From contig RCAB01000128.1 in the NCBI GenBank assembly GCA_003640385.1, forward strand, positions 62,001 to 126,000: a DNA stretch of 64,000 nt, in the 5' to 3' direction. Both the position numbers and the translations under genes were made by a program. Of this stretch, positions 61,201-64,000 are shown piece after piece. Numbering within the stretch: the stretch's first letter is position 1; every line of letters begins with the position of its first letter. Source of the stretch: Setaria digitata (taxonomy: Eukaryota > Nematoda > Chromadorea > Rhabditida > Setariidae). The notes below the pieces were generated by a model. That model ran no database searches, had not been told where the DNA came from, and saw only the letters and a program-made list of their open reading frames with translations.

Positions 61201-64000
61201 GCTACATTTTTGACCAAATCTATATGGAAAATTTAAATATCATTCACATTCAATTGCTGGCCAATTTATTTTTACAATGCTACTTTTGCTTATAAGCCAT
61301 AGCGAACTACTATGTTTTATCTGTCTTACTCGATGGTGTTAGTTATTTCACTGACAAAAAAAGTTCTAGCAAAAAAGAGGGGAAAAAAAAAAGCTTTATA
61401 AATGATAGCTGCAGAAAATCTTTGCAAAATTGATTTTCCTTGCACTCAGAGGAGCTAAAATTAATGTGAAATTGGTCGGAAATTTGCAGTAAAAAAAAAA
61501 ACTCTAAATAAAATGATACATATCAGTGGGCAAAAATTTTCTAGCCTACTGATTATCTTTTTTTTTTGCAAATGCCTATCATTTAGTGTGCATTTGTTCA
61601 TTGCAAAATAGCCTTGATAAAAAAAAAAAACCAATATATTGTAGTGGTAATGACAAAAAGAATGATCATTTCACTGACTACTGTTCTCAAAATATAAAAA
61701 TTTTACATTATCATGAAAGCTACTTCCACATGTGATCAGTTCCTAGATATCATTTTTAAGAGAATAACTTAACCTCACACACATAGAGCGATCATTTTCA
61801 ATTTTTTTTTTTTACGTAAAATGTATTTATTAGTTGAATTTCGAAATATACATTGTGAACTCAAAGGATTAAACATAAAGTAAAATTAAATCAAATATTT
61901 AATGGAAAGTGCACTGTTTCATATATATATATATATATATATAAATCATGTATCAAATCTAAATTAGAAATGACAGGATGGAGTATGAAAAGATGCCAAA
62001 TTAATTCGATGGTAGTGGTAAGAAGTAGAATTCTTATATTATCATTATTTGATACAAACAATATGTCACCTTACTAATAAAGAAAGAATGAGGGCAAAAG
62101 TGAGTGAAATTTAGAAAGAAAAAGAGAAAAAGTGGAAAAATATGGACAAAGTATAAAGTGAAATAAATACAATAGGAGGAGGCAAAAGAATTATTAAATG
62201 AAGGCACTTTAGTCTCGCTTAATTAAACTAAGATTAATTGCTGTTTTGTATTTACAAGTGAAATATTTTACAAAATGAACCATAAAACATATTTTTTTAT
62301 GTTTATGATAAAAGACATCTCAAGTGAAATGAAAATTATAAAAAAAATAAATGACAGTTGAATGGAGAAAAAAAAAGAAGAAAATGAAATAGTGTGTTAG
62401 AAAGTTTTAACAACAGTGTGTGAAAGGAACAATAAATAATGTAAAATTCGAAAAGACATTAATTCAAAAGTTAAAGGGAAAATTGTTAAAAGTGGCAATA
62501 TGTTTTTTCGTTTTTTCTTTTTGAGAAACAATGTTAAACTAATCATTTTCCTGAAGAAAATTTTGTTACTTAAAGAATGTTTAACTAATCATTTTCCTGA
62601 AAAAAATTTCGTTCCTTAAGGAATGGAAAAGAAATATTCTTGTTTTTATTTATTAGAAAATAAAGATCGTATTGATAAATTACTAATTCGGAAAGTAACC
62701 GGATTAATTTTGGAGCTAATTCCGTCTATTTGGTGAAGCCAATAGGAAAAAAAAACGTTTCTTTTTTTTTGAACTGTTTAATCATTTCATATATTACCGT
62801 TTTTCTTTTTTTTTTTTCTTGGAGAAAATGTAAATCGTATCCGCAAGGGAGGAAAGAAGTGAAGAAAAAAAAAAAAATGAAATTGCAAAAATCAGCTAAT
62901 TAAGTGAGAAGATTTGCGACAATTATTGATACGATAGAAAATTTCTTTCAAGGGCATACATACATCAAAACTCAAGTGAGCTAAGCAATAAACTTTGAAA
63001 AGTTTATGGTGCCAGAAAAACAAAAAACTTTTATAGCAATTTTTATGAGTTTCAGTAGTGATTAATGATTAAAATGCTATTGGATTATAGGCAGAAAACA
63101 ACCTTTTTTGGACAGAAAAAAAAAAAAAAAAAAGAATTTACAGTAATATAATAAATCAACAGCCTCTGTAAGAAGCAGTCAAAAAAACACGAAAAATGAC
63201 TTTAAAAATTATTGTTTCTATTAATAAAATTCAGAAAAGAATGAAAAGTAACAAAAGAGAGAGAGAGAAAAACAAAAAAGAATCTCGCCAAAATAATTAA
63301 AATTTTAAAATTATGAGAACAAAATAATGGTACTATTTTAAAATAATTTATATCTTTCGAAATACAGTCTCTAAAACAGTCTTCTGAATGTGGAAATTAC
63401 ACAGATTTGAGGATTTATTTTACTTTTAAATTAATCAAAAATACGATGTAAATTAAACAGTAGGAAAACGCACCATTGGCATGTTCCGAAACAATCTTCA
63501 GCCAACTTTCAATTTCACCCGGAATCCGAGTAATTTCTTCATCGAAAGCCAACGATGGAGTTTGAATTTTCCAAGCTTCCTTGAAATAAGCACTTTTTTC
63601 GGTGAAAAAATTCTTAATAGCATATAGCGTAAAATAACAGTGGCTAGAAACACTTTCGACGACCATTACTTCACCATCTGCTAGCCTTGGTCGATTCACA
63701 GCACGCCGTTTATCATGATACATAAGGACCAGATTCTGGTAACCCAACGATAAGCGTGATTCTTGGACCGGTAAGCGACCTCGTGACGTAGCGTTTGAAT
63801 CAGATCTTCGGTTACCTTTATCTGTCGATGGGCCTTTTTCAAATTCTTCCCTATATGCGATCAGCTTGTACATACTGTCAGCCATCTGTCGATAGCTACC
63901 TTGTATTCGGGTCAGGAATGGATAGGTATGACGATCGCCAAGGTTCGATACCATTCCGGCTGTGGTGATTACCGGCACACCATGTCCAAAAGCAGCCGTA
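46239..64000 (-). CDS. Receptor-type guanylate cyclase, 5'-partial
   Basis: At least 21 exons, from 63474-64000 (entering at the right edge) down to 46239-46411. Others: 56400-56514, 56066-56267, 55707-55842, 54997-55088, 54526-54731, about 53986-54175, 52856-52900, 50735-50860, 50296-50526, 50104-50175, 49779-49903, 49452-49596, 49089-49260, 48671-48826, 48272-48464, 47939-48104, 47660-47767, 47114-47354 and 46510-46608. Domains in order: ANF-receptor ligand-binding region ([18 protein letters not shown]), one TM ([18 protein letters not shown]), pseudokinase with VAVKN, DFG, and HGKLKSSN in place of the catalytic HRD, dimerisation helix ([20 protein letters not shown]), and cyclase domain. 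The cyclase keeps the metal Asp ([15 protein letters not shown]), the guanine-selecting Glu and Cys ([18 protein letters not shown]), and Asn/Arg (VNTSSRMES), so it should make cGMP. One intron has a GC donor (AAG|GCAAGA at 49451). The symbol is left open. Confidence 0.92.
59941..60062. repeat. Imperfect direct duplication, about 74-bp period
   Basis: TTCTACTTATTTATACTCAG, then GTAAAATATACTGCAGGAAATCTG, reappears as TTCTACTTAGTATAAAATATACTGAGCAGGAAATCTG, with small indels. Confidence 0.7.
62530..62626. repeat. Tandem duplication of an approximately 48-bp unit
   Basis: AACTAATCATTTTCCTGAA, followed by an A-rich stretch and a GTT-CTTAA-GAATG end, occurs twice head to tail with a few substitutions. 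Confidence 0.75.

Larger units (their letters stand above)
56515..63473 (-). other. About 7-kb intron of the receptor cyclase gene
   Basis: Flanking exons join in phase 1 to read EHANV then [10 protein letters not shown], so no exon is needed here. It contains A/T homopolymers, a CT microsatellite near 58462-58487, an AT tract at 61921-61941 and two short tandem duplications (59941-60062, 62530-62626). Open frames inside are short and AT-driven. Confidence 0.65.

Overview
The window looks like nuclear DNA of a parasitic, probably filarial or other spirurid, nematode. It is AT-rich, with long A and T runs. Genes are split into small exons by introns that mostly end in TTTCAG-like acceptors, and several start codons lie just downstream of an orphan acceptor, as expected for spliced-leader trans-splicing. 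The gene content (AVR-14-type glutamate-gated chloride channel, innexin, small secreted saposin-like proteins, receptor guanylate cyclase) is typical of nematodes. The species call is inference. Exons below were joined by hand from reading frame, splice phase and remembered family motifs; no search was run.

Layout. 1-582 (+): 3' end of a LITAF-domain gene. 2120-2883 (-): a second LITAF-domain gene, tail to tail with the first; an uninterrupted CAG/CTG tract of about 152 units lies upstream of its start. 4933-7550 (+): type I DnaJ co-chaperone with a CaaX end. 8330-8935 (+): TMEM107-like ciliary transition-zone protein. 9798-10416 (+): ribosomal protein eS26. 11840-16053 (-): seven-transmembrane core and tail of a GPR158/179-type class C receptor, with a probable signal-peptide/ectodomain exon at 18988-19602. 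19.4-21.8 kb: microsatellites, a perfect hairpin and a decayed BEL/Pao-like pol fragment.

23278-32513 (-): an avr-14-type GluCl gene. One set of ligand-binding exons is followed by two complete channel-domain cassettes with matching splice phase, so one locus should make two subunits with the same ligand-binding domain and different pores. 32.5-36.8 kb holds repeats and nothing clearly coding. 36804-38449 (-): two tandem saposin-like genes and an upstream fossil piece of a third copy. 39919-43101 (+): complete ten-exon innexin. 46239-64000 (-): most of a receptor guanylate cyclase (part of the ligand-binding domain, TM, pseudokinase, dimerisation helix, cyclase), running off the right edge.

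These are independent genes, not an operon-like functional unit, though several (GluCl, innexin, receptor cyclase, class C receptor) are neuronal or signalling membrane proteins. No wholly new system was found. The best items are the dual-cassette GluCl, the giant CAG tract, the A18/poly-lysine splice ambiguity in the DnaJ gene, the divergent class C receptor ectodomain, and the saposin duplication debris.
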